From the NCBI RefSeq assembly GCF_000426545.1, contig NZ_AUFO01000010.1, positions 124,001 through 188,000 on the forward strand: a stretch of 64,000 nt of DNA, read 5' to 3'. Position numbers and translations under genes: made by a program. Positions within the stretch are counted from its first letter, which is position 1, and every line of letters starts with the position of its first letter. This DNA is from Paenibacillus massiliensis subsp. panacisoli DSM 21345. Its GTDB lineage: Bacteria > Bacillota > Bacilli > Paenibacillales > Paenibacillaceae. The notes under the pieces were generated by a model. It saw nothing but the letters and a program-made list of their open reading frames with translations. It did no database searches and was not told where the DNA came from. Positions 26,979 to 36,457 of the stretch are shown piece after piece.

Positions 26979-27254
26979 ATGCAAAAAACATTCAAAATTA
27001 CGGACGAAGACGGTATCCATGCACGCCCAGCAACAGCTCTGGTGAACACAGCTAACAAATTCAGTGGTGCTGAATCCTTTGCTGAAGCTAACGGCAAAAA
27101 AGTAACTCTGAAATCCATTCTGGGTGTATTGTCCCTTGGTCTTGAGCAAGGCGACACCATCAACATCATCTGTGAGGGCGCTGAAGCTGCAGCAGCTCTG
27201 CAAGCTTTGGAAGATGTAATGGTTAAGGAAGGGCTGGGCGAAGTTCATGCATAA
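26979..27254 (+). CDS. ptsH: HPr phosphocarrier protein
   Basis: 91-aa general PTS phosphocarrier. Phospho-His in GIHARPAT (His14) and regulatory Ser46 in [11 protein letters not shown] are both present, so it can take phosphate from enzyme I for sugar transport and be phosphorylated on Ser by HPr kinase to serve as CcpA co-repressor. AAGGCGGGA precedes ATG 26979; ATG 26973 is in frame. Overlaps ptsI by 8 bp. Confidence 0.97.
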   Translation: MQKTFKITDEDGIHARPATALVNTANKFSGAESFAEANGKKVTLKSILGVLSLGLEQGDTINIICEGAEAAAALQALEDVMVKEGLGEVHA

Positions 27255-28959
27255 GATTTCAGGGATTGCGGCCTCTGCAGGCATCGCAATTGCCAAGGCG
27301 TTTATCTTGGAGCACCCTGATTACTCTGTAGAGAAGCGCACAGTAACCGATGCACCGGCGGAGATCGCCAAGCTGGATGCTGCGCTGGCAGCATCCCGTA
27401 CCGAACTGGAAGCGATCAAGGAGAAGACGCTGCAGGAGCTGGGCGAGAAGAAGGCTGAGATTTTCGCGTCTCACCTGCTTATTCTCGAAGATCCTGAGCT
27501 GATTGATCCAGTCAAAGCTAAAATTAGCGATGAGATGGTCAATGCAGAGCATGCACTCAATGAGACAGCTAACCAGTTCATCTCAATGTTTGAGAACATG
27601 AAGAGTGCATATCTGCAAGAGCGTGCCGCTGACATGCGTGACGTGACGAAGCGTGTGCTGAATCACCTGCTGGGCGTGAAGTTCATGAGCCCTGCCGAGA
27701 TTCGTGAAGAGACAATTGTACTTGCTGAGGATCTGACTCCTTCGGATACAGCACAATTGAACCGTGAATACGTTAAAGGCTTTGCTACCAATATTGGTGG
27801 TAGAACCTCTCACTCCGCAATCATGGCTCGCTCGCTGGAGATTCCAGCGGTTGTAGGGACGAAGAGCATCATGTCCGAAGCTAAGCATGGTGATGTGATC
27901 ATCGTTGACGGCCTGGACGGAGATGTGTTCATCAATCCTTCTGATGAAGTGATTGCTGAATATCGCGCGAAGCAACAGGCTTATGATGTACAGCGCGAGG
28001 AATGGCGTAAGCTGCGTGATCAGCCGACCGTTACAACAGATGGTGTCCATGTGGAGCTTGCTGCCAACATTGGTACACCGAACGATGTAGCAGGTGTTAT
28101 CGACAACGGTGGCGAGGCTGTTGGTCTGTATCGTACAGAATTCCTGTACATGGGCCGCGACAAGCTGCCATCCGAGGATGTACAGTTTAATGCTTACAAG
28201 ACTGTGCTTGAAAGAATGGAAGGCAAACCTGTAGTTGTTCGTACACTTGATATCGGTGGAGACAAGGAGCTTCCTTATCTGGATCTGCCGAAGGAAATGA
28301 ACCCGTTCCTGGGCTTCCGTGCGGTACGTCTCTGCTTGGATCGCCAAGACATCTTCAGAACACAGCTGCGTGCATTGCTGCGTGCGAGCGTATACGGCAA
28401 TCTGCGTGTCATGTTCCCGATGATTGCTACACTGGATGAATTCCGTGAAGCGAAGGCTCTGCTGCTTGAAGAGAAAGCTAAGCTGGTAGCTGAAGGAACT
28501 GAAGTATCTGAGGATATCCAGATCGGAATCATGGTCGAAATTCCTTCGACGGCTGTTCTGGCAGACCAGTTCGCCAAAGAAGTGGACTTCTTCAGTATCG
28601 GTACCAACGATCTGATCCAATATACAATGGCTGCAGACCGTATGAACGAACGTGTCTCTTACCTGTATCAGCCATACAACCCGGCGATCCTTCGTCTGGT
28701 GAAAATGGTCATTGACGCAGCACATCGCGAAGGCAAATGGGCTGGCATGTGTGGTGAGATGGCAGGCGATGCTACAGCAATTCCATTGCTGGTGGGCCTC
28801 GGCCTTGACGAGTTCAGCATGAGTGCTACTTCCATTCTGCCTGCTCGCAGTCAGATCTCCAAGCTGTCCCGTGCAGAGATGGAAAAGCTGGCCGCAGAAG
28901 CGCTGAATATGCAGACAGCTGAGCAAGTCGTGAAGCTGGTACAAGGTATTCAAGCATAA
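27247..28959 (+). CDS. ptsI: PTS enzyme I
   Basis: 570-aa phosphoenolpyruvate-protein phosphotransferase. HPr-binding helical domain at the N terminus, phospho-His in [13 protein letters not shown] (His189), the PEP-binding barrel with [20 protein letters not shown] and the C-terminal catalytic Cys region [11 protein letters not shown]. It starts the phosphorelay PEP - EI - HPr - sugar-specific EII; HPr is encoded by the preceding gene. ATG 27247 lies within the ptsH 3' end. Ends before a strong terminator at 29053. Confidence 0.98.
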   Translation: MHKISGIAASAGIAIAKAFILEHPDYSVEKRTVTDAPAEIAKLDAALAASRTELEAIKEKTLQELGEKKAEIFASHLLILEDPELIDPVKAKISDEMVNAEHALNETANQFISMFENMKSAYLQERAADMRDVTKRVLNHLLGVKFMSPAEIREETIVLAEDLTPSDTAQLNREYVKGFATNIGGRTSHSAIMARSLEIPAVVGTKSIMSEAKHGDVIIVDGLDGDVFINPSDEVIAEYRAKQQAYDVQREEWRKLRDQPTVTTDGVHVELAANIGTPNDVAGVIDNGGEAVGLYRTEFLYMGRDKLPSEDVQFNAYKTVLERMEGKPVVVRTLDIGGDKELPYLDLPKEMNPFLGFRAVRLCLDRQDIFRTQLRALLRASVYGNLRVMFPMIATLDEFREAKALLLEEKAKLVAEGTEVSEDIQIGIMVEIPSTAVLADQFAKEVDFFSIGTNDLIQYTMAADRMNERVSYLYQPYNPAILRLVKMVIDAAHREGKWAGMCGEMAGDATAIPLLVGLGLDEFSMSATSILPARSQISKLSRAEMEKLAAEALNMQTAEQVVKLVQGIQA

Positions 28960-29052
28960 GCTGGCCACTTGGCAAGCTTTAGCATCCGTTTTTTTTTTGA
29001 AAGGTCTGTAATTTTGTCTTTTTCCAACATCTAACCTTTCGCCGATAAGGCA

Positions 29053-29080
29053 GCCGGTATCTTAGGATACCGGCTTTTTT
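29053..29080 (+). terminator. Terminator after ptsI
   Basis: GCCGGTATC-TTAG-GATACCGGC followed by TTTTTT. Confidence 0.95.
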
Positions 29081-29100
29081 ACGTTCACACCCAAGAACAT

Positions 29101-29149
29101 GAAAATAAAACATCCATCAACAGGTCCTTGATAGACCTGCTGATGGATG
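29101..29149 (-). terminator. Terminator of gcvT-gcvPA-gcvPB operon
   Basis: On the minus strand the 16-bp arms CATCCATCAGCAGGTC / GACCTGTTGATGGATG (one G-T pair) with a 7-nt loop are followed by TTTTATTTTC. Confidence 0.9.
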
Positions 29150-29257
29150 AGGGAGAAGACCAGTGCAATGCTCGACATTGCAATGATAATAATTAGAGTT
29201 GTCGACAGATCTTTACGCTTGCAGCGCCTCTATGGTGGGATTTAAGCTGCCGAAGGC

Positions 29258-30724
29258 CTAACTACACGCACAATTCAGTACAGGCTTCCGCGCAGCAGTA
29301 GTCTCGTCCAGACGGGTGACAGTCGTTGTGTATGGAGCATTTAGCACAAGCTCTGGATTCTCCTCTGCTTCCTTGGCGATGCGGATCATGGTGTCAATGA
29401 ATGCATCCAGCGTCTCCTTGCTCTCTGTCTCGGTGGGTTCAATCATGATGCATTCCTCGACATTCAGCGGGAAGTATACGGTAGGCGGGTGATACCCAAA
29501 ATCAAGCAATCGCTTCGCGACATCCAGGGTGCGGACGCCATATTGCTTGAGGCCTTTGCCAGACATGACGAATTCATGCTTGCAGACACCTGGATAAGGA
29601 AGCTCGAAATAAGGAGCTAACCGATGCATCATATAATTGGCGTTCAGCACGGCACATTCGGATACGTTGCGCAGACCAGATGGACCATAGGTACGAATGT
29701 AGGCATAGGCCCGTACCAGGATGCCAAAATTACCATAATAGGCTTTGACACGTCCAATGGAGGAGTCTGCTTGTGTGTCCCAACGATAGTTGCCTTGTTC
29801 ATCCTTCACGACCAGCGGTTTGGGAAGGAAAGGCGTGAGGAGCTTCTTTACACCTACCGGACCTGCACCGGGGCCACCTCCGCCGTGTGGTGTGCTCATC
29901 GTCTTGTGCAGATTGAGGTGGACTACGTCAAATCCCATGTCTCCAGGTCTGGTAATACCCATAATGGCGTTGGAGTTGGCACCGTCGTAATAAAGCAGTC
30001 CGCCTGCTTCATGCACAATGTCCGCGATATCGGTAATCTGTGTCTCGAACAAGCCGAGGGTATTCGGATTGGTCAGCATAAGCGCTGCCGTATCTAAGCC
30101 CACTGCCCTGCGAAGTGCATCAAGGTCTACCAGTCCCTCGGCAGTAGACGGGATTGTCACTGTCTCGAAGCCGGCAACGGTTGCGCTGGCTGGATTGGTG
30201 CCGTGTGACGAATCCGGTACGATCACTTTGGTACGCTGCTCTCCCCGGCTCTCATGGTAGGCGCGAATCATCATCAGTCCCGTCCATTCCCCATGTGCTC
30301 CCGCGGCTGGCTGCAATGTCACCGCATCCATGCCAGTCAGACCAGCCAGGTCCTGCTGGAGAGTGTAGAGGAGTTCCATAGCTCCCTGAATGCTCTCTTC
30401 AGGCTGGTATGGGTGAATCTTGGCTAGTCCCGCATAACGGGCAACATCCTCATTCACCTTCGGATTGTATTTCATCGTACAGGAGCCGAGCGGATAGAAT
30501 CCGTTATCCACTCCGAAATTGCGACGGGATAGCTCGGTATAATGCCGAATGACATCCACCTCAAATACCTCAGGCAACGCTGCGGGCTCGCTACGCAGGG
30601 CAAAATCAGGCAAAAGCTCAGCAACCGATTGCTGGGGGACATCACATTCCGGTAGGGAGTATGCGACACGGCCCGAACGGCTTCGTTCGAAAATAAGCTG
30701 CATATCTTGTTCAGGTCGGTTCAT
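29258..30724 (-). CDS. gcvPB: Glycine dehydrogenase (decarboxylating) subunit 2
   Basis: 488-aa PLP subunit of P-protein. With subunit 1 it decarboxylates glycine and passes the aminomethyl group to lipoyl-GcvH. PLP-lysine in [19 protein letters not shown] (about 274), and [10 protein letters not shown] and [10 protein letters not shown], typical of the family. Its start ATG (30724) overlaps the gcvPA stop (ATGA type, 4 bp), giving translational coupling. Last gene of the leftward gcv operon; followed by a strong terminator. CACS at the extreme C terminus is an extra short tail. Confidence 0.97.
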   Translation of the reverse strand: MNRPEQDMQLIFERSRSGRVAYSLPECDVPQQSVAELLPDFALRSEPAALPEVFEVDVIRHYTELSRRNFGVDNGFYPLGSCTMKYNPKVNEDVARYAGLAKIHPYQPEESIQGAMELLYTLQQDLAGLTGMDAVTLQPAAGAHGEWTGLMMIRAYHESRGEQRTKVIVPDSSHGTNPASATVAGFETVTIPSTAEGLVDLDALRRAVGLDTAALMLTNPNTLGLFETQITDIADIVHEAGGLLYYDGANSNAIMGITRPGDMGFDVVHLNLHKTMSTPHGGGGPGAGPVGVKKLLTPFLPKPLVVKDEQGNYRWDTQADSSIGRVKAYYGNFGILVRAYAYIRTYGPSGLRNVSECAVLNANYMMHRLAPYFELPYPGVCKHEFVMSGKGLKQYGVRTLDVAKRLLDFGYHPPTVYFPLNVEECIMIEPTETESKETLDAFIDTMIRIAKEAEENPELVLNAPYTTTVTRLDETTAARKPVLNCACS

Positions 30725-32076
30725 AACAATCCCTCCAACGTGCTAGCAAATTGGTCAATCTCTTCTTTGGTCCGCTGCTCTGTCACTGCAATCAGCATAC
30801 AATCTTTGTATTCCGCATAGGCTTTTCCCAGATCATAACCGCCAATGAAGCCAGCGGATAATAGACTGGACTGCAGCTTGGTCATGTTGGTGCCTTCTGG
30901 AAGCCGGATGCTAAATTCATTAAAGGTAGAAGAAGTAAAGGCAGGCTCAATACCCGGGATTGAGGTCAAGCGTTCCAGTGCATATCTGCTCTTATGAAGG
31001 TTCAGAGTTGCGACGTCCGCCATACCCTGTCTGCCCATTACGGACATATAGACGGAGGCAGAAAGAGCAAGCAGCGCCTGATTCGAGCAAATATTGGAGG
31101 TCGCTTTTTCCCGCCGAATATGCTGCTCTCTCGCCTGAAGGGTTAATACGAAGCCACGTTTGCCGTTGCGATCTGTGGTCTGGCCTACGATCCGCCCGGG
31201 AATTCGGCGCATATGCGCCTGGGAGACAGCGAAGTAACCGCATGTCGGTCCGCCGAGGGAGGTCGAGATACCCAGTGGCTGCGCATCGCCAACGACAATG
31301 TCGGCACCAAGCTTGCCTGGAGCCTCCAGCAGTCCGAGAGATATCGGATTGGAGCTGACCACGAGCAGTCCCTTATAGGTATGAATCAGCTCAGCCATAG
31401 CACGTACATTCTCAACAGCTCCGAAGAAATTCGGATTTTGTACGAGTACAGCTGCGGTCTCCTCATTCACTGCTGCTGCAAGAGCCTCAGCATCTGTTAC
31501 GCCATTCTTGCAGCCGACCTCCACGATGTCGAGATTCAGACCATGTGCATAGGTAGCCAGCACCTCACGTGCCTCGGGATGAATGGCACGCGAGACGACA
31601 AGACGCTTGCGCCGTGTGGCCCCGGCAGCAAGCGAGCCAGCTTCGGCCAACGCTGTGGCACCGTCGTACATACTGGCATTGGCCACAGCCATGCCTGTGA
31701 GCTCACAGATGTAGGACTGGAACTCGAAAATGGCCTGTAGCTCACCTTGGCTAATTTCCGGTTGATAGGGGGTGTATGCTGTATAGAACTCAGAGCGGGA
31801 AATGATGTGATTGATGACAGATGGAATATGATGCTCATAGATGCCTGCTCCAAGAAAGCTGATATGGGAATCCGTATGAGCATTTCGGTCTGCCAGACCA
31901 GCCATATGGCGAGTCAGTGCGCGTTCGTCCAGACGAGAGGAGACAGGTAGTTCTCCTCTGAACCGGATGTTCTCCGGAATATCCTTGAACAGATCCTCGA
32001 TGTTCTCCGCGCCAACGGTGCGCAGCATCTCCGCTTGATCTTGCTCAGTCATCGGTAAATAACGGTGCGGTTTCAT
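30721..32076 (-). CDS. gcvPA: Glycine dehydrogenase (decarboxylating) subunit 1
   Basis: 451-aa partner subunit of P-protein, as in Bacilli where GcvP is split. Motifs: [36 protein letters not shown] and [12 protein letters not shown] 32076 ([13 protein letters not shown]) follows AAGGAG; a frame extending to a GTG at 32103 adds a Cys-rich MNMEGACCC that covers the ribosome site and is probably not translated. It ends 4 bp into gcvPB and begins 40 bp after gcvT. Confidence 0.97.
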   Translation of the reverse strand: MKPHRYLPMTEQDQAEMLRTVGAENIEDLFKDIPENIRFRGELPVSSRLDERALTRHMAGLADRNAHTDSHISFLGAGIYEHHIPSVINHIISRSEFYTAYTPYQPEISQGELQAIFEFQSYICELTGMAVANASMYDGATALAEAGSLAAGATRRKRLVVSRAIHPEAREVLATYAHGLNLDIVEVGCKNGVTDAEALAAAVNEETAAVLVQNPNFFGAVENVRAMAELIHTYKGLLVVSSNPISLGLLEAPGKLGADIVVGDAQPLGISTSLGGPTCGYFAVSQAHMRRIPGRIVGQTTDRNGKRGFVLTLQAREQHIRREKATSNICSNQALLALSASVYMSVMGRQGMADVATLNLHKSRYALERLTSIPGIEPAFTSSTFNEFSIRLPEGTNMTKLQSSLLSAGFIGGYDLGKAYAEYKDCMLIAVTEQRTKEEIDQFASTLEGLL

Positions 32077-32115
32077 GCAGCAACAGGCTCCTTCCATATT
32101 CACTTTGTAGTAGGG

Positions 32116-33216
32116 TTAGTAGCTTCGCTTGTAGAAAGGTGCAGGAACAACCTCGGCCTTGAGGAGCTTGCCGCGAATCTCAATCTCCAGCGGAGTGCCT
32201 ACAGCCGTGTAACGGCTATCAATGAGGGCCAATCCAAGGTTGCGCTTCAAGGTCGGGGATTGGGTCCCCGTAGTAATCTCGCCGATCTGTACTCCCTCAG
32301 CGAATACAGGATAGTGCGGACGAGGGATGCCGCGGTCAATCATTTCCACACCGACAAGCTTGCGTGGAACGCCGTTTTCCTTTTGTGCAAGCAGAGCGTC
32401 TCGTCCGATAAAGTCACCTTTGTCCCATTTCACAAAGTATCCCAGACCCGCCTCCAATGGCGAAATGCTGGAAGACAGCTCCTGACCATAGAGTGCCAGC
32501 TTGGCTTCAAAGCGCAGTGTATCTCGCGCCCCGAGACCTGCTGGTAACAGACCGTGAGACTGACCTGCTGTTAGTAATGCCTTCCAGACTTTCGGAGCAT
32601 CCTGAACAGGAAGATATAGCTCGAATCCGTCCTCACCTGTGTAGCCTGTTCGCGATACCAGGGCTTTATGTCCAGCTACCTCAACGTCCTCGGCGAAACG
32701 GAAGGACTGCAGACTGGAAGGCTCGACTGTGCTGATTGAAGCAAGAATTGCTGCAGCAGCCGGTCCTTGAAGCGCCAAGAGTGCGGTATCATCCGAGATA
32801 TTATGCATACTGACCTTTCCGGTAAGATGCTTCTGCAGCCATTCCCAGTCTTTGTCGATGTTGGAGGCATTCACAACCAGCATATAGCGTCCCTCTCCAC
32901 GCTTGTAAATCAGCAGATCATCCACAACTCCGCCATCGGGATAACAGAGAAGTGTATACTGGGCCTGACCGTTCTCCAGTCGACTCACATCGTTGGTCGT
33001 CACCTGCTGAAGAAATTGCTCCGCATCTGCTCCCTCCAAGGTGAACTCGCCCATATGCGAGACATCGAACAGTCCAGCCTGCTGCCTTACCGCCTCATGT
33101 TCCTTCACAATTCCACTGAATTGGACCGGCAGCTCCCAGCCTCCAAAATCAATACATCGTACTCCTGGTAGCTCGCCATACAATGGGAACAGCGAGGTTT
33201 GCTTTAATTTGCCCAT
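32116..33216 (-). CDS. gcvT: Aminomethyltransferase (T-protein)
   Basis: 366-aa folate-dependent enzyme taking the aminomethyl group from lipoyl-GcvH to give 5,10-methylene-THF and ammonia. Contains [45 protein letters not shown] and [11 protein letters not shown] as in the family. GAGGTGA precedes ATG 33216. First gene of gcvT-gcvPA-gcvPB and downstream of a tandem glycine riboswitch. Confidence 0.97.
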   Translation of the reverse strand: MGKLKQTSLFPLYGELPGVRCIDFGGWELPVQFSGIVKEHEAVRQQAGLFDVSHMGEFTLEGADAEQFLQQVTTNDVSRLENGQAQYTLLCYPDGGVVDDLLIYKRGEGRYMLVVNASNIDKDWEWLQKHLTGKVSMHNISDDTALLALQGPAAAAILASISTVEPSSLQSFRFAEDVEVAGHKALVSRTGYTGEDGFELYLPVQDAPKVWKALLTAGQSHGLLPAGLGARDTLRFEAKLALYGQELSSSISPLEAGLGYFVKWDKGDFIGRDALLAQKENGVPRKLVGVEMIDRGIPRPHYPVFAEGVQIGEITTGTQSPTLKRNLGLALIDSRYTAVGTPLEIEIRGKLLKAEVVPAPFYKRSY

Positions 33217-33284
33217 GGTCTGTCACCTCATCATCATGATTCGTACTACATTTCCAAAGCGTCTCATGTTGTTCCAGGTCATGC

Positions 33285-33359
33285 AAAAAAGGACAGCCCA
33301 AAAAATGCGCCACGGAGCCATACTGCTACCGTGATCCATCATTCTTTGGCTCTGTCCTT
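33285..33359 (-). terminator. Riboswitch expression-platform terminator
   Basis: On the minus strand the arm AGGACAGAGCC pairs with GGGCTGTCCT, followed by TTTTTT. The 5' arm is part of the terminal stem of the second glycine aptamer, so glycine binding should block this terminator and turn the gcv operon on. An inner stem CACGG/CCGTG fills the loop. Confidence 0.8.
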
Positions 33360-33510
33360 GATACCTGAGAGTTACCCCATGCGAGCACAGGTTTCCCCTT
33401 GGGTGATCCACCGATCGGTGAATTCTCTCCAGAGTTGCGTCCGGTAAAGGTCCTTTTGCCTGAGAGATTCACAGACGGTTCTGCTTACTCCTTCGGCGTT
33501 ACCTGTGGTC
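33344..33510 (-). promoter_or_regulatory. Tandem glycine riboswitch
   Basis: On the minus strand two glycine aptamers follow one another: the first contains ATCTCTCAGGCAAAAGGAC and ends at CGCAACTCTGGAGAG; the second contains AACTCTCAGGTATCAAGGAC. Both have the conserved CTCTCAGG core. The operon controlled is gcvT-gcvPA-gcvPB, consistent with glycine-induced degradation. Confidence 0.93.
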
Positions 33511-33670
33511 ATGTGGCAATGGGCCAGCCTGACCTGATCGAAATGCACCAGCCAATGCCAGACATTCGATCATTGATAATCTCTCCCTATACCTTCATCC
33601 GCATCGTTCGTCACGTTGTTATGATTTTGTGTATTGCCACAGGTTCGTGTATGCTGTACCTATATAACCA

Positions 33671-33699
33671 TTAATACGCGATTCGTAGATGTATGTCAA
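33671..33699 (-). promoter_or_regulatory. Sigma-A promoter of gcvT operon
   Basis: Minus strand TTGACA (33699-33694), 17-bp spacer, TATTAA (33676-33671), about 155 bp upstream of the riboswitch. Confidence 0.7.
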
Positions 33700-33819
33700 C
33701 AAAATTATCATATTCTATGAAATTAATCACATTGATGGCTGATCCTTCCTGATATTCGCGCCGAATTACTAGCGGGAGGACAAAGTTCTTTATAACTTCA
33801 GACATTTTTGTGAGCTATA

Positions 33820-33849
33820 TTGACACCATATTCAACCTTGGCGTAATCT
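33820..33849 (+). promoter_or_regulatory. Sigma-A promoter of gcvH
   Basis: TTGACA (33820-33825), 18-bp spacer, TAATCT (33844-33849), about 114 bp before gcvH. The two gcv promoters are back to back about 120 bp apart. Confidence 0.6.
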
Positions 33850-33962
33850 TATCGTGTAATAGCTGATACTGGATAATGAATGCTAAATCGACGCTGCTAG
33901 GATGAATTAAACGCTGCATAACCTTGAAATGACCAACGATCATTAGGAAATGAGGATGAAGC

Positions 33963-34355
33963 ATGAGCGAGGTAAGAGATAACTATCTGTACAGTGAAGA
34001 GCATGAATGGGTGCGCAAGACGGATGCAGGCACATTGCTCGTTGGCATCTCCGATTTTGCACAGCATCAATTGGGCGATATCGTGTTCGTTGAGCTACCT
34101 GAAGAAGGAAGCGTAGTTACTGCTGGAGAAGGCATTGGTACGATTGAATCCGTCAAGACGGTATCGGACTTGTTCGCGCCTGTGGGTGGAACCATTGTGA
34201 AAGTGAATGGTGCCTTGGAGGCATCTCCTGAGCTGGTCAATTCCTCACCCTATGAGGAGGGCTGGATGATAGAAATTGAACTGGATGATAGCGCAGAGGA
34301 GGCTTTAGCCAAGCTGCTGAGCCCTGAGGCTTATACGAGCCATGTAGCAGATTGA
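33963..34355 (+). CDS. gcvH: Glycine cleavage system H protein
   Basis: 130-aa lipoyl carrier protein. Lipoyl-lysine in GTIESVKTVSDLFAPVGG (Lys65). It shuttles the aminomethyl arm between P-, T- and L-proteins; in Bacilli it is also the relay for lipoate assembly. ATG preceded by GAGGATG. Divergent from the gcvT operon and outside the riboswitch, so its level need not follow glycine; this fits a second role in lipoylation of other enzymes. The L-protein is not here. Confidence 0.97.
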   Translation: MSEVRDNYLYSEEHEWVRKTDAGTLLVGISDFAQHQLGDIVFVELPEEGSVVTAGEGIGTIESVKTVSDLFAPVGGTIVKVNGALEASPELVNSSPYEEGWMIEIELDDSAEEALAKLLSPEAYTSHVAD

Positions 34356-34984
34356 GGTTAAGTACGATTCGCTTGCATGTTGTTACTTGGGAGTTGCTTG
34401 AGAAGTTTGCGACTAAGGAAAGCATAACTAGTTTAGGTGACTAGACCTGATTTTGTTGGTTTGTGTCATGTTCGAGTTACTTATATGTTATATTCATGCC
34501 GTATTTGAATTGTTTAAATATGATATTTGAGGCCTTGCGGGGAACTTGTCGACCGCAAAATGCCATTCAAGCGTGCTGATTACCTTCAAAAGAAGGTTGT
34601 CAGCACGCTTTTTTGCGATGTGCAAAATTTGTCGTTTGTCCCAAATGAGCTGCTTGTGTAATGGGCATACTTTCAGTCAGATAGGTACTGCTCCCTAAAG
34701 GTTGATGCCTGAAGGTTATGCTCCTTGATCCTGAAAATGAAATTAACTGGAGCTTATTCAATCCTTATGTATCAAGGGTTTGCTCTTCAAATTTAAATGA
34801 TGTCATCAAGGTTCATGACGGCAGTTGGTTTTCATTTGATTGTAGAAGATACCGTTTTCATCTACCATGAATTTAAGAAGTTAAGCATTTAGCTTTTTAT
34901 TTCATTCATCTGGCACGACGTAATACCTAGTTCAAAGGTCATGATGTTGGAGCACAGATTTTACTTTTTGAGGAGGGTATCAAT
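34356..34984. other. Intergenic region gcvH-mtlA with cre-like site
   Basis: 629 bp without a gene. It contains a strong terminator at 34570-34614 and, at 34847-34860, AGATACCGTTTTCA, a CcpA cre-like site with two mismatches to TGNAANCGNWWNCA. A MtlR-activated mannitol promoter must lie here but I cannot place it. The stretch 34620-34840 otherwise shows nothing I can name. Confidence 0.4.
34570..34614 (+). terminator. Terminator downstream of gcvH
   Basis: AGCGTGCTGA / TCAGCACGCT with inner ACCTTC-AAAA-GAAGGT, then TTTTTT. It lies 215 bp after gcvH, implying a long 3' UTR or an unseen short transcript. Confidence 0.9.
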
Positions 34985-36448
34985 ATGAGTTCAGTGGACG
35001 CAAAGTCCCAAAAAAGCGGAGGCATCCGAGTAGGGGTACAGAAGTTCGGCCGTTTCTTGAGCGGTATGGTAATGCCGAATATGGGGGCCTTTATTGCCTG
35101 GGGTCTGATTACGGCCTTGTTCATCCCGACAGGATGGATTCCGAATGAGGAGCTTGGCAAGCTTGTAGGACCAATGATTACTTACCTGCTTCCATTATTG
35201 ATCGGTTATACCGGTGGTACCATGGTGCATGGTCAGCGTGGTGGTGTAGTCGGTGCAATTATGACGATGGGTGTCATTGTAGGGGCAGACATTCCGATGT
35301 TCCTTGGCGCAATGGCAGCTGGTCCATTTGGTGCTTGGGTCATCAAGCAATTTGATAAGGCTGTAGATGGGAAGATTAAGTCTGGCTTTGAGATGTTGGT
35401 TAATAACTTCTCGGCAGGTATTATTGGTGGTCTGCTGGCATTGGCAGCGCACGTAGCGATTGGGCCTGTCATTCAGGGGATCAGTCAGTTCTTGTCTGCT
35501 GGTGTAGCAATTCTGATGAATGCAGGGCTTCTGCCACTGGTCAATCTGCTGATCGAACCAGGTAAGGTCCTGTTCCTTAACAACGCAATCAACCATGGTA
35601 TTCTGACGCCACTGGCCACAGAGCAAGCAAGTCAGTTGGGTAAATCCGTACTGTTTATGCTCGAATCCAATCCAGGTCCTGGTCTGGGAATTCTGCTGGC
35701 TTACTGCTTGTTTGGCCGCGGAACTGCGAAATCCTCAGCTCCCGGTGCGGTTATCATTCACTTCTTCGGCGGGATTCATGAGATCTACTTCCCTTACATT
35801 CTGATGAAGCCGATCCTGATCATTGCTGCAATGGCTGGTGGTATCGCAGGTACAGCTACATTCATGATGACAGGTGCTGGTCTTGTAGCGGCTCCGTCCC
35901 CAGGCAGTATCTTTGCTTATTTCCTGATGACGCCAAAAGGCGGATATCTGCCAATGCTCGCTGGTGTAGCTGTAGCTGCAGTCGTGTCCTTCCTGGTTGC
36001 AGCGGTTCTGCTGAAAACAGGTAAGCAAAAAGAAGAGGATCTGGAAGCAGCTTCTGCAAAAATGAAGGAAATGAAGAACCAAGGCAAATCCGACAACAAC
36101 ATCGTAGCAAATGATAACAAAGAAGCAGACCGTGCAGCAGGCATCGCTGCTGACAACATGAAGGCCGAAGTGAACAAGATTGTGTTCTCCTGTGATGCAG
36201 GTATGGGCTCCAGTGCGATGGGTGCATCGATTTTGCGGAAAAAAATGAAGGAAGCTGGCGTCGATGTGGTCGTGACGAATACAGCGATCAGTGAGATTCC
36301 ACAGGATGCGGATATCGTCATTACGCAGCAGACACTGACAGATCGTGCGAAGACGGTTGCTCCAAATGCTGAGCATATCTCGATAGATAACTTCTTGAAG
36401 AGCCCTGAGTATGAGGCACTGGTGGAGCGCCTCAAATCCGGTTCCTGA
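34985..36448 (+). CDS. mtlA: Mannitol PTS permease IICB
   Basis: 487-aa membrane permease. IIC domain (about 15-345) with several TM helices and the family motif GGIHEIYFPYI, a linker rich in Lys/Glu/Asn, then IIB (about 390-480) with phospho-Cys in FSCDAGMGSS (Cys403). It imports mannitol as mannitol 1-phosphate, using phosphate from MtlF. GAGGAGG precedes ATG. First gene of mtlA-mtlR-mtlF-mtlD. A cre-like sequence lies about 125 bp upstream. Confidence 0.97.
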   Translation: MSSVDAKSQKSGGIRVGVQKFGRFLSGMVMPNMGAFIAWGLITALFIPTGWIPNEELGKLVGPMITYLLPLLIGYTGGTMVHGQRGGVVGAIMTMGVIVGADIPMFLGAMAAGPFGAWVIKQFDKAVDGKIKSGFEMLVNNFSAGIIGGLLALAAHVAIGPVIQGISQFLSAGVAILMNAGLLPLVNLLIEPGKVLFLNNAINHGILTPLATEQASQLGKSVLFMLESNPGPGLGILLAYCLFGRGTAKSSAPGAVIIHFFGGIHEIYFPYILMKPILIIAAMAGGIAGTATFMMTGAGLVAAPSPGSIFAYFLMTPKGGYLPMLAGVAVAAVVSFLVAAVLLKTGKQKEEDLEAASAKMKEMKNQGKSDNNIVANDNKEADRAAGIAADNMKAEVNKIVFSCDAGMGSSAMGASILRKKMKEAGVDVVVTNTAISEIPQDADIVITQQTLTDRAKTVAPNAEHISIDNFLKSPEYEALVERLKSGS

Positions 36449-36457
36449 TGAGAAGCG

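Noticed and set aside
27583-28968. 461-codon minus-strand frame antisense to ptsI
   Set aside because: No ribosome site, no recognisable domain, exactly mirrors the highly biased codons of ptsI.
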